From Marchantia polymorpha subsp. ruderalis (Eukaryota; Streptophyta; Marchantiopsida; Marchantiales; Marchantiaceae), in the NCBI GenBank assembly GCA_037833965.1, contig AP031355.1:2753501-2817500 (forward strand): a stretch of DNA of 64,000 nucleotides, given 5' to 3'. The position numbers and the translations under genes were made by a program. A model generated the notes under the pieces. That model was given only the letters and a program-made list of their open reading frames with translations. It had not been told where the DNA came from and did not search any database. Positions 45,470 to 58,324 of this stretch are shown piece after piece. Numbering within the stretch: the first letter of the stretch is position 1; each line of letters opens with the position of its first letter.

Positions 45470-48400
45470 ACTGCTGCTGCTCATGACATTCTTCTGAGGA
45501 CGACGAAAGGGGCCTTATCCCCAGAAGATGGCACTTTATCCTTGCAGATATTCTGAAGACGTTCTTATCCACGGACCCACCTCTGGACGCTGAACTGAAT
45601 AACATCTTCCTGAACGCTGATAAATTCTGCAGGTCACAAGAACTTCAGTAAAGAACTTGGCACGTACTCAATCGAGCTATCTACTTCCTTCAAGTTCTCA
45701 AGAGTGAGTATGGCCCTATTTAGCATGGAACCAACCTTATAAGCCAGTGACAGGACCTTCTCCAAACTTACAACAATAAGAACCGCCTGAGACTCGAGCC
45801 TGTGGGTCAGATGAACTGTATGTACCTTTTTCATCTGGCAGCCAGAACGCGGTTTCTCAAACCTACCGAAGATTTCGTCTTCAATCGACTTCACTGAAGA
45901 GCCAATGGTCGACGTGCTGTCCATTTCCGGTCAGCTGACGCATTTCTGTTCCACTCTTTTTGTCACTCACAATCAAAGAATTAGTTTGCAACGTGTGTTC
46001 AGTTGAAGTCAACAGAAATATCGAGAAACTGGCTCACCTATAAAAATGTGAATGGAAGCATTGACGCTTGTCCTGTCCAAAGTGGATAATGAGGGCACCT
46101 CTGCTGGGGATCTAAGTGAACCACTTGTCAGCTGTCACACTGATGTGAAGTCTACATGCATCGAATCCTTGAGCCAGAATGCTCAGGAAACCTGTATCCT
46201 TGGGTGCCTTGCACCCGATCTTGATATCAGACTCGTCTAGTTGGGGTATAAAATCAGGATGGTGTTTCTGGAAGCAGAATTGTCGTTATATTTCTTTCCA
46301 AGGAATTCGGAGGATGTCCTATTCTTTCCGACAATAGATCCAGAAGAATGACCTTTTCCCTGCAATTGGCCAACATAGGTTACTCTCACATCAACTTCAG
46401 TAGCTATCTCACCTGCAGCTTAGCTTTGAAAGTCTCATCCTAGAGGCTGAAAAAAACTGAAAACTGACAAGCTGGTCCACCTGTGAAGAGCCAAGGTCCG
46501 TGGATAAACGTTTGCAAATCAGAGGACAGTTAGTTTACGCTTTGCAGTCTCTTGCAATGGGCGACTGTTGGTTTTATGTCTATTTGGGAGCTCGGGCGGT
46601 TGGAGGAATGTCTGACGACAGGTGATAGCGGCAAACAACTTATTCCTCCATGTGACATGTCACACCGTTAATTACAAACTGAGGCTTGCAGCCAATCTGA
46701 AAGACTCTGATCATGGGCTAGCTCTCTTTGCGGTCGAGAAATGTCTTTTCTAGATCGGTTGATCGTAAAATTTCTGCTGACAGTGAAAGCCTCGTCTAAC
46801 TTCTGCAATGACGCAGGTATAGATAGATTCGAAGTCATCAAAGCTCTCGAACGCTTTATTAAGGTGGCAGACAGCTGAAGCCCGTTTCGCATGTATATCC
46901 ACATCAGTGCGGTCCCGATGACGGTAATCTGAGTGTGGTAGTAGGCTGTTGGATTCGTTTTTGGAACTCGAGCTGCCATTTTGTTTTTCTTGTACGTGAC
47001 AGCTGTATATCAGGTGACAGCACAAGCAACCTAGAGCTGGTCTTCAAATCTCTGAACCTTTACAGCACTGCCGTAGCTGGTATTTTTCTGGTATTTTAGC
47101 TGGTATCAGATTGGTAATACCATTCGTGAGGTTCAGTTTCATCAGTAGTATTCACTTCAGCTGAACGCTGTGAGAAGTAGGTGATTCTGAGTGATAAACT
47201 GCTACAGCTTCCGTATTTATACTCACATTCATCATACAATAGCAAAACCAAAGACCAGTCCGTCTTATTAGACATGAAGGCTCATCATGGCACATGACAG
47301 TCTCTATCGTACATGAAGATCTCATTTACATACAGTACTTCTCATTCCATTCCAGTCTATCTCATACAGGAACATTCTATTTGTTGATAAATCCCTAAAC
47401 AAGCATACATGCAATAATGCCTAAACAAATAACCAGACTGTTTAGAAATGATGGTTTTTTAGTGAGCTTGAGCATTTCTCTCTCTACTCCTAACAGATCA
47501 ATGAAACAAAAATTTTCAGGTACATGCCTGTCTGAAGGCCACGATGAATCTTAACATATATGTAGGAGGGTTATCAAAAGTTTACTTCCTCTTCTTACTC
47601 TTAGTAATTAAAAAATAGCTTATGGAATATGACAGTCTCAAGGCTAAAATAAGCTTTTCATTACGGATGAGATACACTGAAACAACTAAACACATAAAAG
47701 CTTGACTTTCTATTTCAAATTATCCACAACCTTTGCAGCTCTCAAGCAAAAATTTGTAGATTAAGCATTCTCGCAAAATTAGATATATAACATTCACAAC
47801 GTTTGAACATGGATATGTATACATACATTGAGATCTTTTGTACAACATGTAGTTAAGATTGATCTACCCTTATTGTTCTATTTCGGTTTTAAAACAGAAT
47901 CTTCTAGCAACTTTGATACAATCTTCAATTACTAGGCTAGATAGAACGATATATGCTCGAAAGTAATATGCTCTAACCTTATTTGATATCTCCTTCGATT
48001 CATGTTTTTTGTGCTCAGTTGTGGTCATATTATCTATCTAATTTCCATGTAGTTGCATACTAATTTCATGAAACTGTTTGAGCATTTTAAGATCGGCTTG
48101 GATAATACTCCCCTCGTATTCGAATTATTCACTATTTGGAACGCATGTCTTCAGTTTCTTATTTAGGTTTTACAAGCATAACAAGACAATGTCATGCAAA
48201 TCCCTATTTTATGAGTTGAGAGCATTACTGCAGAAAAATGGATGAGCTTGCTTGATTTGATCGTTCTAATAAATTTTAGCTAGTAATTGAAGTTCATTAT
48301 ATGAGGAAAATTCATGATAAGATATTAGTGTTTTATCATAACTCTTGATTAGGTGTTATGTATATCAGATATATTATAATGGCTTTAGAATGTTGGGTAA

Positions 48401-50095
48401 CCTAAAAGACCATATGATTCATCCCAATGGCAATACAAGTTTGATTGTGCTTAGTGCATCTTTGTTTATGGGCTCTTTTTTTATTTTTCAGCATTTTTAA
48501 TTCTATTTCTTGTATGTTGGATGTATTCAATTTATATACCTATTGGCCTTATTTTTATGGTGATATTAAAGGTAAAGAACTCCAGGAGAATCTGGATGCA
48601 ATTTTGTACAACAAGGTAGACTGTGGAGGCTTTTGAGGATTTAGCTTTAACTTTGAAATTAATTGAAAATATTGCCTTTTTGCACAAGATAATATTATAA
48701 GTTGATTGTTCTAGGTTTCAGGAGTTAAAAGATTCATTATGTTAGCAATGGGCAAAAAAATCCAAGATTCAGACATTGACATTATGAACTATTGAATCAG
48801 CCATTGATATTTTTGGATGTTTTTTCATTCCCTTTTTTTTCTCTACTTCTATTTACCGCTTCTGGATCATTTTATTCCCTCCACATTACTTTTTTGCCCA
48901 TTGATACATGAAGATCATCTTCTTTAAATTTGGGATTAGATTACTATATTAGCTTCACCATTACACAATACAGTTAGAAAATCACATTAAAATACTATTA
49001 CTATGTAGTAAGTGTAACAAGACAACACAGATACATGATGCTCCTTGGCCATTGTCAAGTCAGATATCCCAGGCTTATCTGGTTTAAGTATTGTGGTGTT
49101 CATAGTTCTCCGAACAAACATTAGAGCGCACTATGAATGCGCAGCACCGGTAGCAAAAGTCATACGCATTGTGTCAGTTTGCGCGTGAATAGAATGTTAC
49201 AAAGGGATAGAATATCATTGAACATACTCGCCAGAATTTCCCCACAGAAAGGTATCGTCTCCGAGAGAAAAGATCTCGACCTTGGTCTGTAGATCCCGCC
49301 ACCGTTGCTATGTCCACATATAGATCACCCAAAGTAGGAAGGAATTTCCCTGGCAGGCCATTAAACGTGTCCTCTAGTGGCATGATTAGCTAATGAGGGT
49401 AATGAGTGAGACCACTGTGTTTGAAAGTTGAGGCAGAAAATTACAATATAAAATGCAAATACTTTAAAATGAGGAACTTTAACGTAGAATGACCATGCTT
49501 TGGTTTGTACTTAAAGCGGGATCTAACAAACGCAGCGTCACTTTAGGATTCGAGTGCACGCCAAGTACACATTTGTTTCAGAAAATAACGGAAACTGTAC
49601 AACTGGTTTAGACTGTCTGCTGCTGCTGTTCGTACACCATTCTAGCTTGTTGGTGTCATGATTTTAGACGTCACCGTCAGAAGACAGTGTGCACACTTAG
49701 TACTATTTTCTCTTCTCTCTGCAGCATCTGCAGTGTTAGAATATATATACTGTAAATATACTGAATAATCAGCTCATAGGTCATAAACCACGTCAATCAG
49801 ACTGAAGCCTGTCGTCAGATGGCTACCATTGATTAAACGGAGGGACAGAGTGTACGACCTAGGGACAGTGGAACAAACTTCTAGGATGCATGCAAATATT
49901 GTTCAACAACATCCTCCTACATGCAGGGACTTGCTAGATCTAATTATTATTAATTGAAAACTTCCTGCTTACATCCAGTGCCCCTTGAAAGTCCATGAAC
50001 TCCATGTTATCCTGAATGACAGATGGTATCCCAAGTTCACGTACGCCATCACCAATCTGCGCTTTTTTCCTTGCATAATTTTCCATATATTCTAA

Positions 50096-50137
50096 GCTGC
50101 GTACTTGCTTGTACTATCGTACAGGCAAGTACGCAGC
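50096..50137. repeat. Near-perfect hairpin, 19 bp arms and 4-base loop
   Basis: GCTGCGTACTTGCTTGTAC (50096-50114), loop TATC, GTACAGGCAAGTACGCAGC (50119-50137). There is one A/G difference, which still allows a G-U pair when the plus strand is transcribed. The stem is too short to call a miRNA precursor. Confidence 0.93.
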
Positions 50138-50895
50138 ATGAGTTTCTATCAACTATCAGTTTCAATTGTAATCTCCGCTATCTGAAGGCTAGGCTTGGAC
50201 CAAAATAAAAGTATATGCAATTTCTTTGTTGTCAGTTAAAACTAATCATTTTCTCCTGCTGACTTGTTGAGGGTGAGACTCATCATCACCTTGAATCTCA
50301 GTCGATAAAAAATCTGCACTTCAAGACTAAACTATGAATTCCGGACCAAAATACAAGATATTCTTGCGAACTTCAGAATCGTTACAGCTATCCAGCAGTC
50401 TTCGGACGTCTTGTCAAAAGAATGAATATGGGATGTCATGCACTGTGTGTAACTGATTTCACGTGATCAGATCGAGGCTTCCGATCCAAATCAATTACAA
50501 TCGTAGTTTCAAATCCGAATTTCATACCCTTCTGTGAAACTACATCTGTCGCACTATATTCGGGCAGTCTAGTTAGAGAAGAAAACACTGAGATTTACAT
50601 GTAGCTCAGAGATGATCCAGATTAGTGTCTTAAAATGCTAAGCTCTCAGCTGCTTACTAATTTTGTGAATGCTTATGATAGGATTTGGAGTACTTGGACT
50701 TCACAGCATGAATTTTCGCTCGAGTCCCTTACTAATATCAGTAGTCCATAAATTTTCCATTCTCTGCTCCAGATCAGGTATTATGTTGAACTGAATGACA
50801 TCGGCCTGGAATGCGATGACATCCATCAGCTCCTTTCATGTAAGAAGATGCATTCAAACTGGTCTGAACAGCGTGCAATGTAATATTGGTATCTG

Positions 50896-51180
50896 CTGCA
50901 CAGATCCAAGTATATTATAGGAATACGTGAAGCAGAAAGGCTAGCTGCTGCAGGTTGTAGCATCTAAATCTCTGAGAGAAACCAAAGTGTGCATCTCACC
51001 CATCACATGAAGGCTTCACGAGGGCAGCAAACGTACTACGAAGCCGTAGAATTGCCTTTCTCAGAGTCTTTGGAAGTTGTGCTCTCGTAGATGGACGATG
51101 GCTGTTAAGGTCGCACAAGTTTCTCATCCCGCCTGGTCAGCACTGGAAGTCATGTGTTCTGGTGCCTGGGCACCACTTGG
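50896..51180 (-). repeat. Right arm of the 285 bp inverted repeat pair
   Basis: Reverse complement of 43003-43289, about 7.6 kb away. It starts CTGCACAGATCCAAGTATAT and ends GCCTGGGCACCACTTGG. Its outer end is next to AT-richer sequence with no shared motif beyond the arm. Confidence 0.88.
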
Positions 51181-52681
51181 GAGATATTTCCTGTAGACAA
51201 AAGTTTCCTGTGGTACAAAAACACTAGAATCTGATTACAATTATTCTAGAGAATTTACTCTTCTTGCTTTCGACTGATCGATCAGCTTAAAACACCTCTT
51301 CCACAAGCTTCATTTTTATTGTCTGTCTCATACCATTCCCAATTGTAGAAAGTCTGATCTCATTGACGGGTTTTAGAGTTTCTACAGCCCAGAACAACAC
51401 CAATTGCTCAGTCCAATGTAGGATTCATTTCAACACGGTAAATTTCTCCGAAGGGGGACTTAATACATCTCTTCTCGGGCAAAATTCCAGCTAACATGTG
51501 AAAACACAGCTACTTACATCCACTAAGGCTTCGTCTTTTTTTGTTCGCAGGCACCATTGTGACTTATAGCATCTATATCTGTTGTCTTCATATGTGGTAC
51601 TTCTCCACCTTTTACTCTTCATGTTGTAAACACTCGTTCCTTCGTGTATGAGCCCGGGCACATGTTTAATATGAAGTGCCCAGTTGAGAGCTGCCGTCAA
51701 CCTCTTGGGACCTGGTTCAGGTTCCTCCAACCTATCGTTTGATGAGAAATTACTGAAGAAATAAGGGAAACGCAATGAACGTTGTTTCTGGAATTCAACT
51801 GGGTTGAAAATGTATGATTCTTTCAGCTGTAAACAACTGCAATATGGTGATATCTCAGTGATTGATATCGGAGGCTTAAGTGGCTTGATTTTAGTAAAAA
51901 CTGCTGAACAAACGATTCGGCACTTGTCGATGATCATGAAGCTCCATAGATTCTGATTCAAAATATATTCATCGATTCATACATGGACACAAGTCCTCAC
52001 GCGAGATACCAGGACTTTTCTTATTCACCAGGAAATTATAAATTGGATATTTGTTCCTTGATCTTGAATTCCAACTTTATAATCCATGCCATATCCTCCA
52101 AGCACAGCTTCAAAACTTTCAATACATGTGCTTTGAGCGTCAGTACTTGCAAAATTTTATAGGACGTATGAGATAGAGCTCCAAGTTCAGGGATGTGCCT
52201 ATTTTACATCATTGATGTTTATGATGTAAAGTTTGATATGTTCGGAGATAAAATTTAAAATTAGCCACTTCTATTCACTGGATTGGCTTCATGATCAGTG
52301 GAAGGTTCATTAGCTTAGGGGTGAGCACCGAATTTCGTCTCCTACCTTTGTATTGACTGATTGTGAGGCACCTGTATCAGAAACAAAAGCAGAAACTAAC
52401 ATAAGCTGGGTCGTCCCTTTATACGGGCGGGTTGCTCCCGCAGACTATGATGATCATGTATATCTTCTCTGACAATAGCGGAAATCCTGATAGACGATGA
52501 AAATGCATGATAAAATTAGTTAGATTTGAACTAGTTACAATCCGGCATGAATCTGGCGTTAGAAGAAAGTCCTTGAAGGTTGTCGAGGGATAGTCATGTA
52601 TAACCTTCCAAAATAGCACCGGCGCTCAGTAGAGAGCGGTGAAGCTTTCTGCTAGTTTTCTCCTATTTCTCCTCGACTATT

Positions 52682-52871
52682 CAGCACTGGAGCTTTGACA
52701 CTCCTGATAACGAAAGTAGTCAAGGCAAATTATAGAATATGGAATGCAGTTGACGAGAGTGTTAAGTGTATGCGCACAGCACTGGAGCTTTGACACTCCT
52801 GATAACGAAAGTAGTCAAGGCAAATTATAGAATATGGAATGCAGTTGACGAGAGTGTTAAGTGTATGCGCA
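52682..52871. repeat. Perfect 95 bp tandem duplication
   Basis: Copies at 52682-52776 and 52777-52871 are identical and begin CAGCACTGGAGCTTTGACAC. The identity implies a very recent duplication or an assembly artefact. Confidence 0.95.
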
Positions 52872-54914
52872 CATCAGAGTACCCTGCATCTTCTTAAAAT
52901 TCATTTGAGCCCGAGCCATTCAGTTTCAGATCCTAGCTAGCACGTATGCTAGCTGAAGAGCAATATATATAGCCAAAGGATTAGCTTAGATATCAATGGC
53001 TTATTTGTATCAGGTATGGACTTTGGCATTTTCTGCTAAACACTGATCAGCGTGCTGAGGAAATACTTGAATTTGTTGACAACTATGCTTCACTCTGCCC
53101 ACGTGTTTGCGATCTACTCGGGCTTGATCGGATTGCTTGTTTTGTAAAATGTAAACCGCTACAGCTGGCCTCTTGAGGGCATGGAGCACTGAATTCATCC
53201 CGTTCATCCTTCTCTTTGTCTCAGTAGGTAAGCAGTGTGTCATCAGCAGAGCAGCCTGTTTCCCAGGTTTCACGTGAGATTGAACTTCTGAATATCCGGC
53301 TACCATTCTCCGAGCGTACGATTCGACTCAATGTTCGTGAGTTCTGATCTGCTCTGCTGGGATATGCACCACTCATCCTCCCACGAGTATGGTTCGACTT
53401 CGTAATACATAAGAACTGTAACTTTATTTTCCAATTTTATATTGGGCGTTCCAGGATATCACCCAGAATCAGTCAGTCATATGATGAGGTATCTTTCCTC
53501 TCGAATGCTGTGATCTAGTTCAAGTTTTGCTGTTTTATGCGATCGATTTTGTGAAAAGTTTTGTACGAAAAAGACTTGCGAGTGAATCTTCAAAGTGACT
53601 GAAATCAAACGAAATGATAAGCCAGACCGTATCTGTCTTCTTCTCGCTCCGTGGCAGTCATTGGTCTTTGCACGATGTGGAGGTGGACAACACTCGAGGG
53701 CTTTTGTGGCAAGCCAGAAATAATGGGAGAAAAGTGCACCACAGGAGTGTACCATACATCAAGGCCTCAAAGGAAGTACGGATAATTGGCAATGGGACAA
53801 GAATAGCTGAAGGGGAGGAAAAAGGCACTAATTTAAGAGAAAGGAACTCTCTAAAACAGAAAAGAGAAAGGTCATTGACGAGGAGAAGACAAAAGGGACA
53901 ACTGGAGCTCAGTGTGGATTTGGAGACGGGAATGACATCAGCACCAGTAGACAGTACTCGAGACTCTGAAGGGTAGCAGCAAAAGACACCTGACTGGTAC
54001 AGTGCGGAACGGGCACCTTCAGCATTCCAACCGACTGCTTTGGAAAAATCGATTCCGAGAGTGCAGTCCCGGGACTTGCAGAAAAAAGGCCAGGTATCGG
54101 TACTATGAGGTACAAGAAGGTGCCTTTGCCTACCATAGGCACGTAGAGCGCCTGGAGAAAAAGAACTGGAAGAAGGCCGATTGATTAACCCTCTTTGCTG
54201 TTTAAAAATTAGGCCTAGAAACCGTCCAGCTTGATTACTACCTACAATGTTTCTCAACCGTGTAGGTAGTGATTACTCTTCTCGGAAGAAAACATTTCAG
54301 TGTTGGACTTTCATAATTGCTTGCTGACATGGTCAGGTGTACTCAAGGTACATGCACTGGGACACTTATATGCTGCAAGGTGCTGTGCGTACATTGGCGA
54401 GGCCATGCAAAAAAAAATGGCCAGGAAACGGGACGAAAGGAGAAAATTCGGCTCGATATGGGCGGAGAGAAAACAATCCGTGTCAGATGCCTAGGGAAAA
54501 TAGAACAAACTGCCGGATTTATGCTCTGGGCAAGATAAAGTAGCTTCCGCAAATGCACGAGGAAAAAGGTTTCTAGGATGCTTACCCAGCTCTAAACGGC
54601 ATCGACCAGGAAATTAACATGGTTGTTATTATATAAATGAACAAATTATGTTACACCCGGATGTCCAACTTTCAGCCGGCTTTCTAGATGCAGAACTTTC
54701 ATATCGCCGTCAAAGGTCTCACACCGTGAGAAAATCAATATCTGGGTGGGCTATGAACTCGCGTACCCGAGCCGTGGGCACGATGTCATGCACAAGCTTC
54801 ACCTGCTGAGTTGAGTTCAAGCTTGAGATTAAATCATTATCGAGACCTGGGTGCCCGTAGACTCCGTACTAACCTCGGCTCTAGATTCTAAGAACACATG
54901 GACTCACAGAAACG

Positions 54915-55002
54915 CAGACCTTCTGAACGGTCTGTGAGAGATTCTCGGACATGCAATTCAGACCTTCTGAACGGTCTGTGAGAGATTCTCGGACATGCAA
55001 TT
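54915..55002. repeat. 44 bp tandem duplication with an internal hairpin
   Basis: Copies at 54915-54958 and 54959-55002 are identical and begin CAGACCTTCTGAACGGTCTG, in which CAGACC and GGTCTG can pair across an 8-base loop. A third, partial copy (CAGACTTTCT) follows at 55003. Confidence 0.93.
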
Positions 55003-58000
55003 CAGACTTTCTAGGCCTGAGTGAGAATGATGACTGGATTTGTGTTTCTGCAGAAGTGACATGAGATGGAAAGAATCCACATATGATATGTATAGATGTT
55101 GATGTACGTCAGTCAGACAGTCAGGCAGTCAGATGAGGGAAGAATGTTTAGCCTCCTCTCCGGAAGTCGAGATAGAATGAAGTACGTTTCGGATCGTAAG
55201 GACCTTCACACTCCTGGAATGAGCCTGTGGGAATTTGAATTTGACAACAATATGTATGTGGTGAAACAACTCTTTTTCGGGTTTGAGCGAAGCTTCGACG
55301 CTTGTCCCAGATTTGGAATTTGGGATTTTGAATCCAGACAGGAAATTCTACTCATTCGTTCTATAATTATGTTATCATGTTATTTTCCTCCATCATTTTT
55401 CTCCTATAACCTAGTAGATCGATCTGTCTCTTTGTCGAAGATCGTCAAGGTCTTGAATGATATGTTCCATTTTTTACATGTCAAGATCCAGTGCTAGGCC
55501 AGAGTTTAATCAGATCCGGTATCTCCTTGTATTCATCTGAAATCGACTCTCCGATTATAATCCGCAAAACTTAAAATCCTCAGTATCGAATTTTAGAAGG
55601 CGTACTCTACCTGCGTGGATAGATGTAACACTATATGATGATGCTCCGTGGTCCTCGCCTTTTTTGGTTCATATCCACCGAACGATTATGAAGTAGTGGG
55701 GCTTCCTTGAAGTGACTGGAACGTCATCCTCAGGACTTCCACGTGCACTGCGTGTTCATCGAGCGCGTATGCCAGACCCTCTTGTCTTTCAGCGTCGGCA
55801 TTTCACTTGAGCATGATACACGATTCCCTTCGATTAAGCCATCTGGGATCTGAGTATCTGAGTTTTTTCAGATCAAAATCACAGAATGAGTGAGATATCA
55901 TAATCCAATAAAAACCGTACAGAGACTAAAAGCACATCAGAGCAATAACTCGCAGCTTCAGATCCAAAGAAAGAAAATTTTCATATGATCAAATATTTGT
56001 ATTGCAGGTATGAAAATCAGGAAGGTCAGATAATCAGAAAACAATTTTTTATCAACGTCTAATTGAAACGTATCTTAATTTGCAGTTATCTTAAATTGAC
56101 AGTGGAAAAGGAAGTGTAATTCTTCGTCAGCACAGAACGATCACAGATCTGCAGTATCTGTGTATACTCTGTAAATTGGGAATTTAGTCTATCTTCGTCT
56201 ACTCTTCTCTGAACGGCTGCAAAACGTAAAAAGGGTTACAACGTGTTCAGTGATAAACGCGTTTCCCGAGGACCGTGCTCTGTGACAGTTGATAACGAGA
56301 TTTGACTTAACAGAAAGATTCTTCATTGCATAGTCATTTCAGTGTAGAAGATCTACCAGAAGTAAAGTTCGATCTCCAAAAACTGATTCAGATTTAACCT
56401 TTAAAAGTTAGTAGGAAGACAGTGCTCTTTAATTGGTATTATCCTTTTATGCCGTACTCATAATTTTAATCAAGCTCGAACATTTAGTCTGTTTGCTTCT
56501 CCGAGTCGAGCAGAATCGAAGACTGGAGACAAAGAGGATGCTGATTCCGGGCATCAGTCCCAAGCTCAAACACACACCAAGCTCTGAGAGCTGGAAGATT
56601 GATATGAAGCATTGCTCAGAGATTTGTGCAGGACCTAGCTCTCCTTTTCGCAGACCATGCGATAGAAGACCTTTCAGTTGCTATCGAACTTCCAGCGCAG
56701 ACAATCATCTGCTCGATGCTAGGTTATCGTTTGCTTGTAATCGACATACTTAATTGGTTTCTCCCTATGAAAGAACGCGATGTAGCTCAGACACATGCAG
56801 TAATCAGGTGTTCTCCTTATCTCTCAATCACAAGCTTCCCGTGTTCTCCTCCATGCGTACAGCTCGAGAAATATGGTGTAAGAAGTACTACACCTCCTTC
56901 CTTCAAAGTTCGTCTTTCAGAAAATTTGCCACATGGGCGGGCTATGTTTGGACCGTGATACTGAGCCGGCTAAATCAGCAGATCTCTGAAAGCCCTTGTA
57001 ACTCAGACATGCAACAGATGTTTTCGTGCCACATTCTTCATTTTCTTATGAACGGTCAGTGCTCAGAGCCGTCTGCATGCATTGCTTTCAAGTATTGGAA
57101 CTTAAATATGACTATATATCCTTTAATTGTCGGGAAGTTATCCGAACTTTCAGCAGATAGTGATTCAATAATGGAAGAGCAGTTCAATCCAACCTACAAA
57201 TAATCGCTTTTAAAAAAACCTGCCTTGTGCATAGACTCCAGCAGCTAGCGAATTGACTGACCTAGTGCTACACAATCATCATAGACTATGAGTTAGCTTC
57301 GATAACGTAACCTTGCGTTGTAGTATAGCCATAGCTAGTCTAGCTTAAAAGTTTATCATTTTCCGGCTAGTTTCATGTCATTGAACAGAAAGTTCGAGAT
57401 GATCTATGCACTAGATCTAACTGAACCTTGTGTCAGACCAAGATCATATAAACCGCAAAAACGTTCATGTCTCTTAACATGCAAGTTTCGAAAGCAGTTG
57501 AACGAGATCAGTGCTACTTGGCAAATATCATCAAGAGGGTTTGGGGATTGAAGACGTCCATAGAATCATCAAATGCAGGCAAATTTAGGCTGTGGCGATC
57601 AGACACCAGGAACTGGAGAAGAGAGGCTGCGGATCACGCAGGCGGCACTGCTGGATTTTCTGACAGTCCATGGCAGCAAAGGAGACGCTCGTGAACAAGT
57701 TGAATTCATTAGCTTTCTTTATTGAAATCGTGGAAGGGCTTGCAAAGCCATGAACATCCACCACGTATCCCGTACACAAACCAAATTAACGATCAAACTG
57801 AAACGAAGCAGATGACGTCGAGTGAACTCACTATGCACTATGATTGTACAGATGACTAAGAATGGTAAGCTCAAACGTATTTGATTGCCAGAAAATCATC
57901 TGCGCACTTCCTACTCACAAAGATCCCGTATTCAACTCATCCGTATGACGATTCTGCCCTCATATATGTCTAGAGCACAGAACGACACACAACGCTTCAC

Positions 58001-58324
58001 ACAAGTCTAACTCTGCTGTACAAGTGAGTGTCGTCTGCAGCTGAACCTACTCCTCGCCAGATCAAAGCTAAACTCGTGCAGCTGTTTATTTCGGACGTAT
58101 GTGATGCCCGTAAATAATAATTAAGATGGATTTTCTTTATACACCTATATTGTGCATGCGTGCGTGCCTGTGGGCGAGCGAGCGAGCTAGCTACAACCTT
58201 GGGATGTAGATATATATACACGACAAAAGGAAGAATCTGTGTGTCTGTGGATATGTACTCGAACATCTGTGCATCACCTCCTCCTGGCTAGGTACCGATC
58301 GACGTTACGTGGTGATGGAGATGG

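Larger units (their letters stand above)
45470..58324. other. 12.8 kb spacer without a recognised gene
   Basis: 47200-49000 is very AT-rich and looks like aged repeat sequence, but I could not name it. 53600-54560 is purine-rich with overlapping open frames on both strands and no known domain. 56430-57210 has open frames in two plus-strand frames that I do not recognise. 57540-57720 contains a frame reading ERLRITQAALLDFLTVHGSK that looks protein-like but is isolated. Clear structures are the hairpin at 50096, the inverted repeat arm at 50896 and the tandem duplications at 52682 and 54915. Confidence 0.4.

Noticed and set aside
53614-54257. Long overlapping open frames on both strands
   Set aside because: Purine-rich composition explains the lack of stops; no domain, start context or splice pattern supports a gene.
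56433-57203. Open frames of 106-149 residues in two plus-strand frames
   Set aside because: They overlap each other, contain no motif that I recognise, and show no clear splice plan.
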